Origin: Verrucosispora sp. WMMD573
Lineage (GTDB): Bacteria; Actinomycetota; Actinomycetes; Mycobacteriales; Micromonosporaceae
Assembly: GCF_027497175.1 (NCBI RefSeq)
Contig: NZ_CP114901.1
Coordinates: 310,001-374,000, forward strand
Direction of reading: 5' to 3'
Length of the DNA stretch: 64,000 nt
The notes under the pieces are model-generated. The model saw only the letters and a list, made by a program, of their open reading frames with translations. It ran no database searches and had not been told where the DNA came from. Shown here in pieces: positions 36,394 to 44,569 of the stretch. Positions within the stretch are counted from its first letter, which is position 1, and each line of letters starts with the position of its first letter. The position numbers were made by a program, and so were the translations under genes.

Positions 36394-37818
36394 TCAGCGG
36401 CGGAATTGGAACCAGTTGACGTTGACGAAGTCGTTGGGCTGGCCACTGGTGAAGGTGAGATAGACGGTCCGTCGACCGGTCACACCGGAGACGTTGCCGG
36501 GCACCGAACGCCAGCTCTGCCAGCCACCGGTGTTCGCGATGGCGAAGCTGCCGATGGGTGCGCTGGTCGGGCTGTCCACCCGTACCTCCACCAGGCCGCT
36601 GACGCCGGCGCCCGCGCCGGAGGCGACCCGGGCCACGAAGTCGCGCGGCCCGCCGGAGCCGAACTCCACGTTGTCGAAGCGGGCCCAGTCGCCGTTGCGC
36701 AACGCCCCGATGTTCTGCCCGCCCTCGGAACACGCCTCGACGATCACGCCGTTCTGGGCGTTGAAGGACTCGGCCTGGATGGTCGCGTACGCATCCCGGA
36801 CACCACCCGGCGGCGGGGTGGTCGGCGGCGGCGTGGTGGGCGGCGGGTTGCTGCCCCCACCCCGGCTGTAGACGGCCACGTAGTCCACGAGCATCGGCCG
36901 GCCGGGCACGGTGGCCGAGGTCGGTGTGGCACTGCCGGCAACCCCGTTCGGGAAGGCCCCGCCCATCGCCACGTTCAGCAGCAGGAAGTAGCCGGCGTGG
37001 CTGGTCATCTGCGACCAGTACGGCTCACCGACCCGGCTCTGGCTCACCGTGTGGTAGAGCTGCCCGTCGACGTACCAGCGCAGCTGCTGCGGACTGACCG
37101 AGGCGTCCCACTCGAAGCGGTAGGTGTGGAAGGCCGACTGGCAGGTACTGCCGGGGCAGGCCCGGGAGGCGCCGATGCCGTTGAACTCGTCGCACGGGCC
37201 GCCCGGCGCGACGCCGCAGTGCAGCACACCCCAGACCGAGTTGAGCCCGTTGACGTTCTCCATCACATCGAACTCGCCGATGCCCGGCCAGTTCTGGTAG
37301 TTGCCCCGGTAGGGCGAACCGAGCGCCCAGAACGCCGGCCAGTAACCCGATGCGGCAGCACCTGTCACGTTGGGCATCTGGATGCGGCCCTCGATGGCCA
37401 GGACCCCGCCGGCCGGGGCCTTGAAGTTGCTGCGTACGGTCTCGATGCGCGCCGAGGTCCAGCGGCCGGCGCTGTCCCGCAGCGGGGTGATCCGCAGGTT
37501 GCCGGCGCCGTCGTGGCTGACGTTGGCGGTGCTGTTCGTGTACGTCTGAATCTCGCCGGTGCCCCAGTTGGGTGGGCCACCCGGGTAGCTGGTGCCGGTG
37601 TCGATGATCCAGTTGCCGGAGGACGGGAGGGTGCCGGCGGCACCGGTGAAGTCGTCGCTCCACACCAGACTCCACCCCGACGGGGGCGGCGGTACGGCGG
37701 CGTCCGCGGTCGTGCTGAGTCCGGCCAGGACGGTGGCGACGGCGGTGAGCAGTGTCAACGCCAGCGGCAGCCGGCGTCGCGCAGGCGGGGCGGCGGATGC
37801 CGTCGGGGCAGATGTCAT
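36394..37818 (-). CDS. Secreted GH16 beta-glucanase with CBM6
   Basis: A 474-residue exported enzyme: signal peptide 1-40 (cleavage after ADA), GH16 jelly roll (about 45-320) with the catalytic motif GEFDVMENVN (E-x-D-x-x-E), a short Pro/Thr linker, and a C-terminal CBM6 (about 345-474) ending NWFQFRR. The pattern fits endo-beta-1,3- or 1,3/1,4-glucanases. GAGG lies 8 bases before the ATG. A palindromic operator at 37845-37858 suggests control by a LacI-type cellobiose- or laminaribiose-sensing repressor. It neighbours the chitinase, making a fungal-wall-degrading pair. Confidence 0.94.
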   Translation of the reverse strand: MTSAPTASAAPPARRRLPLALTLLTAVATVLAGLSTTADAAVPPPPSGWSLVWSDDFTGAAGTLPSSGNWIIDTGTSYPGGPPNWGTGEIQTYTNSTANVSHDGAGNLRITPLRDSAGRWTSARIETVRSNFKAPAGGVLAIEGRIQMPNVTGAAASGYWPAFWALGSPYRGNYQNWPGIGEFDVMENVNGLNSVWGVLHCGVAPGGPCDEFNGIGASRACPGSTCQSAFHTYRFEWDASVSPQQLRWYVDGQLYHTVSQSRVGEPYWSQMTSHAGYFLLLNVAMGGAFPNGVAGSATPTSATVPGRPMLVDYVAVYSRGGGSNPPPTTPPPTTPPPGGVRDAYATIQAESFNAQNGVIVEACSEGGQNIGALRNGDWARFDNVEFGSGGPRDFVARVASGAGAGVSGLVEVRVDSPTSAPIGSFAIANTGGWQSWRSVPGNVSGVTGRRTVYLTFTSGQPNDFVNVNWFQFRR

Positions 37819-37844
37819 GACGTGCCTCTCTACGGGGACGGGTT

Positions 37845-37858
37845 AGAGAGCGCTCTCT
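37845..37858. promoter_or_regulatory. LacI/CebR-like operator before GH16 gene
   Basis: AGAGAGCGCTCTCT is a perfect 14-bp palindrome centred on GCGC, resembling the CebR box TGGGAGCGCTCCCA of streptomycete cellulase genes. It lies 27 bases upstream of the GH16 start, so binding would block its promoter. Confidence 0.65.
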
Positions 37859-38023
37859 CCCGAGTTGTACGTTCCTCCCGCGCAGTTGTCAATGTCGATC
37901 GATCCGGTCTACCTGACGACCGCGAACACCCCGCCACACGGCGGGCGGAGTTTCCGGGTGCCACCACAGGGGGTAATTGCCGGCGGACCCGGTGCGGAGG
38001 GACCGCCCGGGAGGGAGTGGACG

Positions 38024-39181
38024 GTGGTAGCGATGGTCAGGCAGGCGGCAACCGCCCCGCGTCCCCCGGTCGAGGCAACCGACCTGCTCACCGTGGGTGT
38101 CGAGGAGGAGTTCCTACTCGTCGACCCGGAGACCGGGGTCGCGGCACCCGCGGTCGAGGCGGTACTGGAGCAGGTCCCCGCCGAGTTGCGGGGACAGGTC
38201 GAGCGGGAATTCCAGACCAGTCAGATCGAGATCGGCAGCCCGCCCGGGTTGGAACTCTCCTCGATCCGGCACTCTCTCGGTCTGCTCCGCGCCTCGCTGG
38301 CCGACGCCGCCGAGCGGGCCGGTGCCCGGTTGCTCGCGATCGGCACCGGGCCGATCGACGGGCCGGTGCCCCCGGTGGTCGACAAGCCCCGCTTCGACCG
38401 GATGCTCGCCCGGTTCCGGCTGCTGGTGCCCGGGCCGGGCAACAACGGCATGCACGTCCACGTCGGAGTGCCGGACCCCGACGCGGGCGTACAGGTGCTC
38501 AACCATGTGCGGCCGTGGCTGCCGATCCTGCACGCGGTCACGGCCAACTCGCCGTTCTCCCGAGGGGAGGACACCGGCTACGCCAGCTGGCGGTCGATCG
38601 AGTGGGAACGCTGGCCCTCGGTCGCGCCGACGCCCTACCTCATCTCCCACGAGCACTACCAACGACTGATCCGTCAGCTAATCGCCAGCGGCGTGATGCT
38701 CGACGAGGGGATGCTCTACTGGTACGCCCGGCTGTCGGCCAAGTACCCGACGGTGGAGCTACGCATCGGTGACGTCTGCCCGACCGTCGACGACGCGGTC
38801 CTGATCGCCGCGCTGGTCCGTGGACTGGTGGCGACCGCGCTCGACGACATCGCGGCCGGTCGGCCACCGCTGCCGACCGACCATCACCTGCTGGTCGGCG
38901 CACACTGGCGGGCCGCTCACGACGGGCTGGAGGGAGAGGCGGTCGACCTGTCCAGCGGTGAGCTGCGGCCGGCCTGGGATCTGCTGCACCAGCTCGTCGG
39001 ACGCCTCGGTCCGGCCCTCGAACGACACGGCGACCTCGCCGAGGTGACCGGCCTGCTGGAAGGGCTGCGCCGGCACGGCAGCGGGGCCGCACGACAGCGT
39101 TCGGTGTACGCCCGGACCGGACGGTTGGAGGATGTGGTGGAAAACGTGGCACGCCAGACCCGGGGCGAGGACCCGGCCTGA
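38024..39181 (+). CDS. YbdK-type carboxylate-amine ligase
   Basis: A 385-residue enzyme of the GCS2 glutamate-cysteine ligase-like family. VGVEEEFLLVD with Glu ligands for metal-ATP near the start, NNGMHVHVGV and the SRGEDTGYASWRS segment are typical. YbdK of Escherichia coli has weak gamma-glutamylcysteine ligase activity; in mycothiol-using actinobacteria the true substrate is uncertain. The GTG at 38024 is chosen because AGGGAG precedes it at 6 bases; the ATG at 38033 is an alternative. It forms an operon with the flavoprotein 18 bases downstream, suggesting thiol redox metabolism. Confidence 0.88.
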   Translation: MVAMVRQAATAPRPPVEATDLLTVGVEEEFLLVDPETGVAAPAVEAVLEQVPAELRGQVEREFQTSQIEIGSPPGLELSSIRHSLGLLRASLADAAERAGARLLAIGTGPIDGPVPPVVDKPRFDRMLARFRLLVPGPGNNGMHVHVGVPDPDAGVQVLNHVRPWLPILHAVTANSPFSRGEDTGYASWRSIEWERWPSVAPTPYLISHEHYQRLIRQLIASGVMLDEGMLYWYARLSAKYPTVELRIGDVCPTVDDAVLIAALVRGLVATALDDIAAGRPPLPTDHHLLVGAHWRAAHDGLEGEAVDLSSGELRPAWDLLHQLVGRLGPALERHGDLAEVTGLLEGLRRHGSGAARQRSVYARTGRLEDVVENVARQTRGEDPA

Positions 39182-39199
39182 CGCGAGGGAGGTGATGAC

Positions 39200-40570
39200 G
39201 TGGCGGAACGGTTGATCGTCGTCGGCGGGGACGCCGCCGGAATGTCGGCCGCCGCCCAGGCGCGCCGCCGCCGGGGCCCCGACGACCTGGAGATCGTCGT
39301 GTTCGAACGGGGACACTTCACCTCGTACTCGGCCTGCGGGATCCCGTACTGGATCAGCGGCCTGGTCACCGACCGAGAGCAACTGGTGGCCCGGTCGCCG
39401 AAGACGCACCGCGAGGAGTACGCCATCGACGTGCGGATCCGGCACGAGGTCACCGAGATCGACCTGCTCCGCCGCGAGGTGGTCGCCCGCGACCTGGACG
39501 GCGGCGGTGAGGTCCGGGAGCCGTTCGACACCCTGATGTACGCCGCCGGGGCGGTGCCGAAGAAGCCAGCCTGGGCGCACACCGACGCCGCCGGGGTGTT
39601 CGGGGTGCAGACCCTCGACGACGGTTCGGCGTTGCGCGGTTGGCTGGAGGCCGAGCCGCGGCCACGGCGGGCGGTGGTGGTCGGCGGCGGCTACATCGGT
39701 GTCGAGATGGCCGAGGCACTGGTCCGCCGCGGCCTGTCCGTCACCCTGGTCGAGCGCGACGAGCAGCCGATGTCGACCGTCGACCCCGACATGGCCCAAC
39801 TGGTCACCGAGGCGATGCGCGGGCTGGGCGTGGACATCCGCACCGGCGTACAGGTGACCGGCCTGTCGGAGCGCGACGGCCGGGTCAGCGAGGTGGTCAC
39901 CGACGACGGGCCGATCCCGGCCGACCTGGTGGTCCTCGGTCTCGGCGTACGTCCCAACACCGAGCTGGCCGCCGCCGCCGGCCTGCCGCTCGGGCCGACC
40001 GGCGGAATCCGGGTGGACCGCCAGATGCGGGTGTCCGAGGTGCCCGGCGTGTGGGCCGCCGGGGACTGCGTGGAGACCCTGCACAAGGTCAGCGGCATGC
40101 CGGTGCACGTGCCGCTCGGCACCCATGCCAACAAGCAGGGCCGGATCGCCGGCATCAACATCGGCGGCGGGTACGCGACCTTCGCCGGGGTGATCGGCAC
40201 CGCGGTGACCAAGGTCTGCGACCTGGAGGTGGGGCGCACCGGCCTACGGGAGCGCGAGGCCCGGATGTCCGGCTTCGAGTTCGTCTCGGTGATCGCCCGG
40301 TCGACGAACCGCGCCGGCTACTACCCCGGCGCCCGGCAGATGACGGTGAAGCTGATCGCCGAGCGGCCGAGCGGGCGACTGCTCGGCGCCCAGATCGTCG
40401 GCTGGTCCGAGGCGGCGAAACGGATCGACACCCTCGCCGTGGCGCTGTGGAACAAGATGACGGTGGACGACATGACCGCGCTCGACCTCGGCTATGCCCC
40501 GCCGTACGCACCGGTCTGGGATCCGGTGCTGGTCGCCGCCCGCAAGGCCGTGGACGCGCTCGCCCGCTGA
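39200..40570 (+). CDS. FAD/NAD(P) oxidoreductase, CoA-disulfide reductase type
   Basis: A 456-residue flavoprotein with FAD loop VVGGDAAGMSA, single redox cysteine in SYSACGIPYW (C46), NAD(P) loop VVGGGYIGVEMAE (about 157-169), the FAD-binding WAAGDCVE and a C-terminal dimerisation domain. The single cysteine matches CoA-disulfide reductases and water-forming NADH oxidases/peroxidases. GAGGGAGGTG precedes the GTG start. Pairing with the YbdK ligase suggests low-molecular-weight thiol handling, though substrate identity is inferred only. Confidence 0.9.
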   Translation: MAERLIVVGGDAAGMSAAAQARRRRGPDDLEIVVFERGHFTSYSACGIPYWISGLVTDREQLVARSPKTHREEYAIDVRIRHEVTEIDLLRREVVARDLDGGGEVREPFDTLMYAAGAVPKKPAWAHTDAAGVFGVQTLDDGSALRGWLEAEPRPRRAVVVGGGYIGVEMAEALVRRGLSVTLVERDEQPMSTVDPDMAQLVTEAMRGLGVDIRTGVQVTGLSERDGRVSEVVTDDGPIPADLVVLGLGVRPNTELAAAAGLPLGPTGGIRVDRQMRVSEVPGVWAAGDCVETLHKVSGMPVHVPLGTHANKQGRIAGINIGGGYATFAGVIGTAVTKVCDLEVGRTGLREREARMSGFEFVSVIARSTNRAGYYPGARQMTVKLIAERPSGRLLGAQIVGWSEAAKRIDTLAVALWNKMTVDDMTALDLGYAPPYAPVWDPVLVAARKAVDALAR

Positions 40571-40661
40571 CGGCTCCGGGGCCGGTTTCTTGTCGGTGCC
40601 GGGGGTTAGCGTAGGCGCGCCGCCCGGTCAGGGCTGACGCGAACCCCTCGGAGGAATTCCC

Positions 40662-42086
40662 ATGTCGCAGGAGACGACCTACCTCGAACTGTCCGAAATG
40701 GACGGTGCAGCGCACAAGTTCTACGAGGTGGTGGTCGACGACGCCTCGATGACCGTGCGCTACGGGCGGATCGGCGACCAGGGTCAGGTGAAGACCACGG
40801 GCTATCCCGACAACGCGCGGGCCCGCGCCGCGGCGGCGAAGAAGATCGGCGAGAAGATCCGCAAGGGGTACGCCCCGGCGGTGCGCGGCGTACGCCAGAA
40901 GCGGGCCGTCTCCCGGCGGCAGATCGTCAGCACCCGCTCGACCGCCCGCACCGCCCCGGTGCTCTGGCGGTACGACTCCGGCGCCCCGGCCTTCGGCATC
41001 TTCGTCGACGGGCGCACCTGCATGGTGGGCAACGAGCGAGGTGTGATCACCACTCTCGATCACGACGCCCGCGTGCTGGACCAGGTCCGGCTTCCCGACG
41101 GGGTCAAGTGCATCGTCGCCGACGACGCCTGGATCTACGCCGGCTGCGACGACGGCAACGTCTACGACCTGTCCGGCAAGATCCCCCGGGTGGCGTACGC
41201 GATCGCGCCCGACATCGACATCTACTGGCTCGACATCCACGACGGCGTGCTGGGCGTCTCCGACGCCGACGGCGGGATCGCCGCCATCGACCACGAGGAC
41301 GAGTTCCTCTGGCGGCGGGCCGGGCGCGGCCGGTCGGCCTGGATGGTGCGCTGCGACGCCGACGCCGTCTACCACGGCGACTCGACGGGGGTCAGCGGCT
41401 ACGACTGGCGCACCGGCCGGGAGTTGTGGCACACCCGCACCGGCTCGGTGCTCTTCGGCTGGCAGGAACGCGACGCGGTGTTCGCCGGCACCGCCACCCG
41501 CGAGGTGGTACGCCTCGGCAAGGACGGCGGCTCGGCAGCCCGCACCTACCGCGCCGATGCCCCGGTCTTCTCCTGCGCCACCGCCGCCGACGGCCGCTAC
41601 GTCTTCGCCGGTGACAGCCAGTCGTCGATCTACTGCTTCGCCGCCGACGGCACCCGGCTGTGGAAGCTCGGCACCGGCTGCGGATCGGCCTACTCCATGC
41701 AATACCACGACGAGCGGCTCTACGTGGTGACCACCAGCGGCCACCTGGCCTGCATCGACGCCAGCGAGCCCGCCATCCGGGCGGCGGAGGCGGGCAACGT
41801 GCCCGACGTGGTCGACGTGAAGGCCCCGGCCCGGCTGCCCGAGCCGGCAGCGGTCACCCAGGTCGAGGTCGTCGGCGACACCGGTGACGGGATCGTCGTC
41901 GAGTGCGTCGAGCAGGGCGGTCGGCTGCGGGTGCACGTGCTGTCCGCCGGCTACCACCGGAACTGGTCGGTGCAGTTCCCCAAGGGCATCCGCCAGCCGG
42001 GCGCCCGATACCTGGTCACCGAGGTCCGCGAGTCCGGCCGTGGCGGCTTCTACCGGGCGTACGGCGACATCCGCCGGCTCCGCTGA
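40662..42086 (+). CDS. WGR domain fused to PQQ-like beta-propeller
   Basis: A 474-residue protein. Residues 1-85 form a WGR domain (YGRIGDQGQVKTTGY, the R-variant of Trp-Gly-Arg), normally found in MolR-like and PARP proteins as a nucleic-acid-binding module. Residues about 100-375 repeat a GxxxGxVxxxD pattern of PQQ/WD-like propeller blades with alternating Trp and Asp. A compact C-terminal domain (about 395-474, YHRNWSVQFPKGIR) follows. No signal peptide is present, so it is cytosolic and unlikely to be a quinoprotein dehydrogenase. GGAGGA lies before the ATG. Function unknown. Confidence 0.8.
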   Translation: MSQETTYLELSEMDGAAHKFYEVVVDDASMTVRYGRIGDQGQVKTTGYPDNARARAAAAKKIGEKIRKGYAPAVRGVRQKRAVSRRQIVSTRSTARTAPVLWRYDSGAPAFGIFVDGRTCMVGNERGVITTLDHDARVLDQVRLPDGVKCIVADDAWIYAGCDDGNVYDLSGKIPRVAYAIAPDIDIYWLDIHDGVLGVSDADGGIAAIDHEDEFLWRRAGRGRSAWMVRCDADAVYHGDSTGVSGYDWRTGRELWHTRTGSVLFGWQERDAVFAGTATREVVRLGKDGGSAARTYRADAPVFSCATAADGRYVFAGDSQSSIYCFAADGTRLWKLGTGCGSAYSMQYHDERLYVVTTSGHLACIDASEPAIRAAEAGNVPDVVDVKAPARLPEPAAVTQVEVVGDTGDGIVVECVEQGGRLRVHVLSAGYHRNWSVQFPKGIRQPGARYLVTEVRESGRGGFYRAYGDIRRLR

Positions 42087-42115
42087 TCCCTATCGCGCGC
42101 GTGCCCCCGGGGTAC

Positions 42116-42239
42116 GCCTGATCCCGGGCGCGGGCCTGATCCCGGGCGCGCCGTTGGCCGGGCCCGGCCAACGGCGCCGCTGTGGCGGTGCCGCAGCATT
42201 CGGCCCGGGCAGGTGGACAGGGCCGCAGCATTCGGCCCG
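42116..42239. repeat. Two short direct-repeat pairs after the WGR gene
   Basis: GCCTGATCCCGGGCGCG occurs at 42116-42132 and 42134-42150, and GCCGCAGCATTCGGCCCG at 42190-42207 and 42222-42239. They flank the terminator palindrome; no ORF spans them. Confidence 0.85.
42148..42177. terminator. Perfect 30-base palindrome after the WGR gene
   Basis: Two 15-base arms (GCGCCGTTGGCCGGG and complement) meet without a loop, 62 bases after the WGR stop. Likely Rho-independent-type terminator. Confidence 0.8.
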
Positions 42240-42280
42240 AGCGGTTGTGACGGTGCCGCCGCGCCGGTCACCATGAGCCG

Positions 42281-43153
42281 GTGACCGGCGCGCTGCGACT
42301 CCCCGACGGCTTGGCCTGGATTCGCGACGTGGCCGGTGGCCCAGAGTGGTTGGCCGAACTGCCGGACCGACTGGCCGCCTGCGTCCGCCGCTGGTCGCTG
42401 CGGGCCGGACCCCCCTTCGGGTACGCCTGCGCCTCCCTGGCCTTGCCGGTCGAACTGCCGGACGGCACCGGGGCGGTGCTTAAGTTGCAGTTCCCCGACG
42501 CGGAGAGCGAGCACGAGGCGACCGCGCTGCGCCGCTGGGACGGCAACGGGGCCGCCCGGCTGCTCGGCCACGACCCCGACCTGCGGGCGCTGCTGGTGGA
42601 GCGTTGCAATCCCGGAAGCCCGCTGCACGCGTTACCCCTCGACGCGGCGCTCGACGCGATGGTGGCGCTGCTTCCCCGCCTCTGGGTGCCGGCCGGTCAG
42701 CCGTTCATGTCGTTGGCGGAGGCCGCCGCCGGATGGTCGACCCGGCTGCCGGTCAAGTGGGAACGCGCCGGACGGCCGTACGAGCGACGACTGGTCGACG
42801 CCGCGCTCGATCTGCTCGCCGGGCTCACCGGCAGCCAGGGTGAGCAGGTGCTGATCAACCAGGACCTGCATGCCGCCAACGTACTGCGCGCCGAACGCGA
42901 GCCGTGGCTGGTCATCGACCCGAAGCCGCTTGCCGGCGAGCGGGAGTTCTCGGTGGTACCGATGGTGCGCGGCACCGAGCTGGGCCACTCGCGGGCGGCC
43001 GTCCAGCGCCGGCTGGACCGGCTCAGCGCCGAGTTGGGGCTGGACCGGGACCGGATCCTGGGCTGGACGATCGGCCAGACGACGGCCTGGAGCATCGACG
43101 GCGACCGGGTCTTCCCCGACCACGTCGACGTGGTCCGCTGGCTCCTCGACTGA
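42281..43153 (+). CDS. Aminoglycoside/hydroxyurea phosphotransferase family kinase
   Basis: A 290-residue kinase-like protein of the APH(6)/hydroxyurea-resistance family (PF04655). VLKLQFPD (ATP-site lysine), LINQDLHAANVL (catalytic Asp and Asn) and VIDPKPLAGE (metal-binding Asp) are present. Relatives phosphorylate streptomycin or hydroxyurea; many soil-bacterial members have no proven drug substrate. GTG start; a nearby ATG at 42272 is out of frame. Converges on nei with an inverted repeat between. Confidence 0.82.
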   Translation: MTGALRLPDGLAWIRDVAGGPEWLAELPDRLAACVRRWSLRAGPPFGYACASLALPVELPDGTGAVLKLQFPDAESEHEATALRRWDGNGAARLLGHDPDLRALLVERCNPGSPLHALPLDAALDAMVALLPRLWVPAGQPFMSLAEAAAGWSTRLPVKWERAGRPYERRLVDAALDLLAGLTGSQGEQVLINQDLHAANVLRAEREPWLVIDPKPLAGEREFSVVPMVRGTELGHSRAAVQRRLDRLSAELGLDRDRILGWTIGQTTAWSIDGDRVFPDHVDVVRWLLD

Positions 43154-43168
43154 ACCACATCTCGGTCA

Positions 43169-43216
43169 GATCTTGGTCGAGCACGGCCCCCTGAAGGGCC
43201 GGTCCGGACCAAGATC
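43169..43216. terminator. Convergent inverted-repeat terminator
   Basis: GATCTTGGTC (43169-43178) pairs perfectly with 43207-43216; an inner GGCCC/GGGCC hairpin lies between. It separates the convergent kinase and nei genes and resembles in design the larger repeats at 12709 and 34628. Confidence 0.7.
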
Positions 43217-43229
43217 CACGCCGGTCGGA

Positions 43230-44036
43230 TCAGGACTGGCAGGTGGGGCACCAGTAGAGGTTGCGGGCGATGATGGTGCCTCGGCTGATCGGGGTGCGGC
43301 AGACGTGGCAGGGCTGGCCGGGGCGGCGGTAGACGTACACCTCTCCCCCGTGCCGGTCGACGCGGGCCGGACGACCCATCGCCTCGGGCAGGTGCGCGGC
43401 GCGGACGGTGTCGATCCGGCCGCTGGCGACCGCGAGCGTCATCAGCTCCACCAGGTCGGCCCAGAGCACCCGCCAACCGGCCGGGGTCAGCTCCCGGCCG
43501 GGCAGCCTCGGCGACAGGCCGGCGCGAAACAGCGCCTCCGTCACGAAGATCAGACCGGTGCCGGCCACCACCGTCTGGTCCAGCAACAGCGCAGCCAGCG
43601 GCGTCACGCTGCGTGAGACCCGAGCGTACGCCCGCTGCGGATCGGCGTCGGCGCGCAGCGGATCCGGTCCGAGTCGCGCCCGTAGCGCGGCCACCTCGGG
43701 CGGGCTGAGCAGTTCACATGCGGTCGGCCCACGCAGGTCGAGCCAGTGCCGGTCGCTGGTCAGCCGTAGGCGGATCTGCCCCATCGGCTCCGGCGGTTCA
43801 CCATCGCCGTCGGTGACCTTGCCGTAGAGGCCGAGGTGCACGTGCAGCGTCAGCTCACCGGCGTAGTGGTGCAGCAGGTGCTTGCCGTATGCCTCGGTGG
43901 CCTCCAGCACCGCGCCGGAGATCCGGGCGGCACCGTCGGCGAAGCGACCCTGCGGGCTGGCGGCCAGCACTTTGTCGCCGGCGAACAGCTCGGCGTGCCG
44001 GGCCGCCAGGCGATGAATCGTGTGTCCCTCTGGCAC
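43230..44036 (-). CDS. nei: Endonuclease VIII-type DNA glycosylase
   Basis: A 268-residue Fpg/Nei glycosylase that removes oxidised bases and nicks the strand. After Met removal the N-terminus is PEGHTIHRL, giving the catalytic Pro and Glu; PEGHT favours Nei2-type over Fpg (PELPE). K52 is the conserved beta-lobe lysine, and the C-terminal zinc finger CHVC...CPTC is intact. The GTG at 44036 is fixed by the catalytic proline and by TACGCT 7 bases upstream. The frame continues 11 codons further but would bury the proline. Confidence 0.93.
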   Translation of the reverse strand: MPEGHTIHRLAARHAELFAGDKVLAASPQGRFADGAARISGAVLEATEAYGKHLLHHYAGELTLHVHLGLYGKVTDGDGEPPEPMGQIRLRLTSDRHWLDLRGPTACELLSPPEVAALRARLGPDPLRADADPQRAYARVSRSVTPLAALLLDQTVVAGTGLIFVTEALFRAGLSPRLPGRELTPAGWRVLWADLVELMTLAVASGRIDTVRAAHLPEAMGRPARVDRHGGEVYVYRRPGQPCHVCRTPISRGTIIARNLYWCPTCQS

Positions 44037-44043
44037 GGCGCCA

Positions 44044-44049
44044 AGCGTA
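44044..44049 (-). promoter_or_regulatory. -10 element of leaderless nei promoter
   Basis: TACGCT (TANNNT) on the minus strand lies 7 bases before the GTG start of nei. Confidence 0.5.
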
Positions 44050-44072
44050 GCCAGCGGTTGGCGCAGCACAGA

Positions 44073-44390
44073 CGCGCACCTTCGAGGTCAACCTGATGGG
44101 GCGCGGTACGCACCGCCGCCGTGGTGGTGCCGAAGATGCTCGCCGCCGGCGACGGGCACCTGATCGGGATCTCCAGCCTTGCCGACCGGCTGATCTCCGG
44201 CGAGGCACCGGCTGCGCCGGTTCGAGGGCCGGGCTGTCGTCGTACCAGATGGGTCTCTCGGCCGCCCTGCGCCGGCACGGCGTGCACGTGGCCACCGTCG
44301 GGTTCGGCTTCGTCGACACCAAGATGGCCAAGGGCGCGTTCCGCCCGCTGATGATCCCGGTCGACCGAGCCGTGGAAGTCCTCGTTGATA
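44073..44390 (+). pseudogene. Decayed SDR oxidoreductase fragment
   Basis: Three frame-shifted pieces of a short-chain dehydrogenase are colinear: RTFEVNLMG (44075-44100), then after one extra G in a GGGG run AVRTAAVVVPKMLAAGDG...ISSLADRLISGEAPA, then in the first frame again AGLSSYQMGLSAALRRHG and FGFVDTKMAKGAFRP, ending near 44390. The nucleotide-binding N-terminus is missing, the YxxxK catalytic stretch is deleted at the second break, and the C-terminus is cut. The remnant abuts the nei promoter and a G-rich tract. Confidence 0.75.
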
Positions 44391-44569
44391 TGCACCATTT
44401 GGCATGCTTTTGTCGCGACTGGATCTGCAAGACGACGGAGGTGGGGTGGGAGGTGAGGGTGGGAGGTGGGGTGTTGGGTGGGTGGGGGGTGGGTACCTGC
44501 GAGGTGTTGTGGCGTGGTTGGCGATACGGGGCGATGCCGCCATCCACGCAATCGATCAGGAGGTGAACC
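44391..44569. repeat. G-rich tract between SDR remnant and next gene
   Basis: 44440-44505 is dominated by runs of 3-6 G on the plus strand separated by T or A, a strong G-quadruplex pattern. The preceding 44391-44438 has lower GC than its surroundings (ATGCACCATTTGGCATGC). The last bases hold the AGGAGGTG ribosome site of the next gene. Confidence 0.7.
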
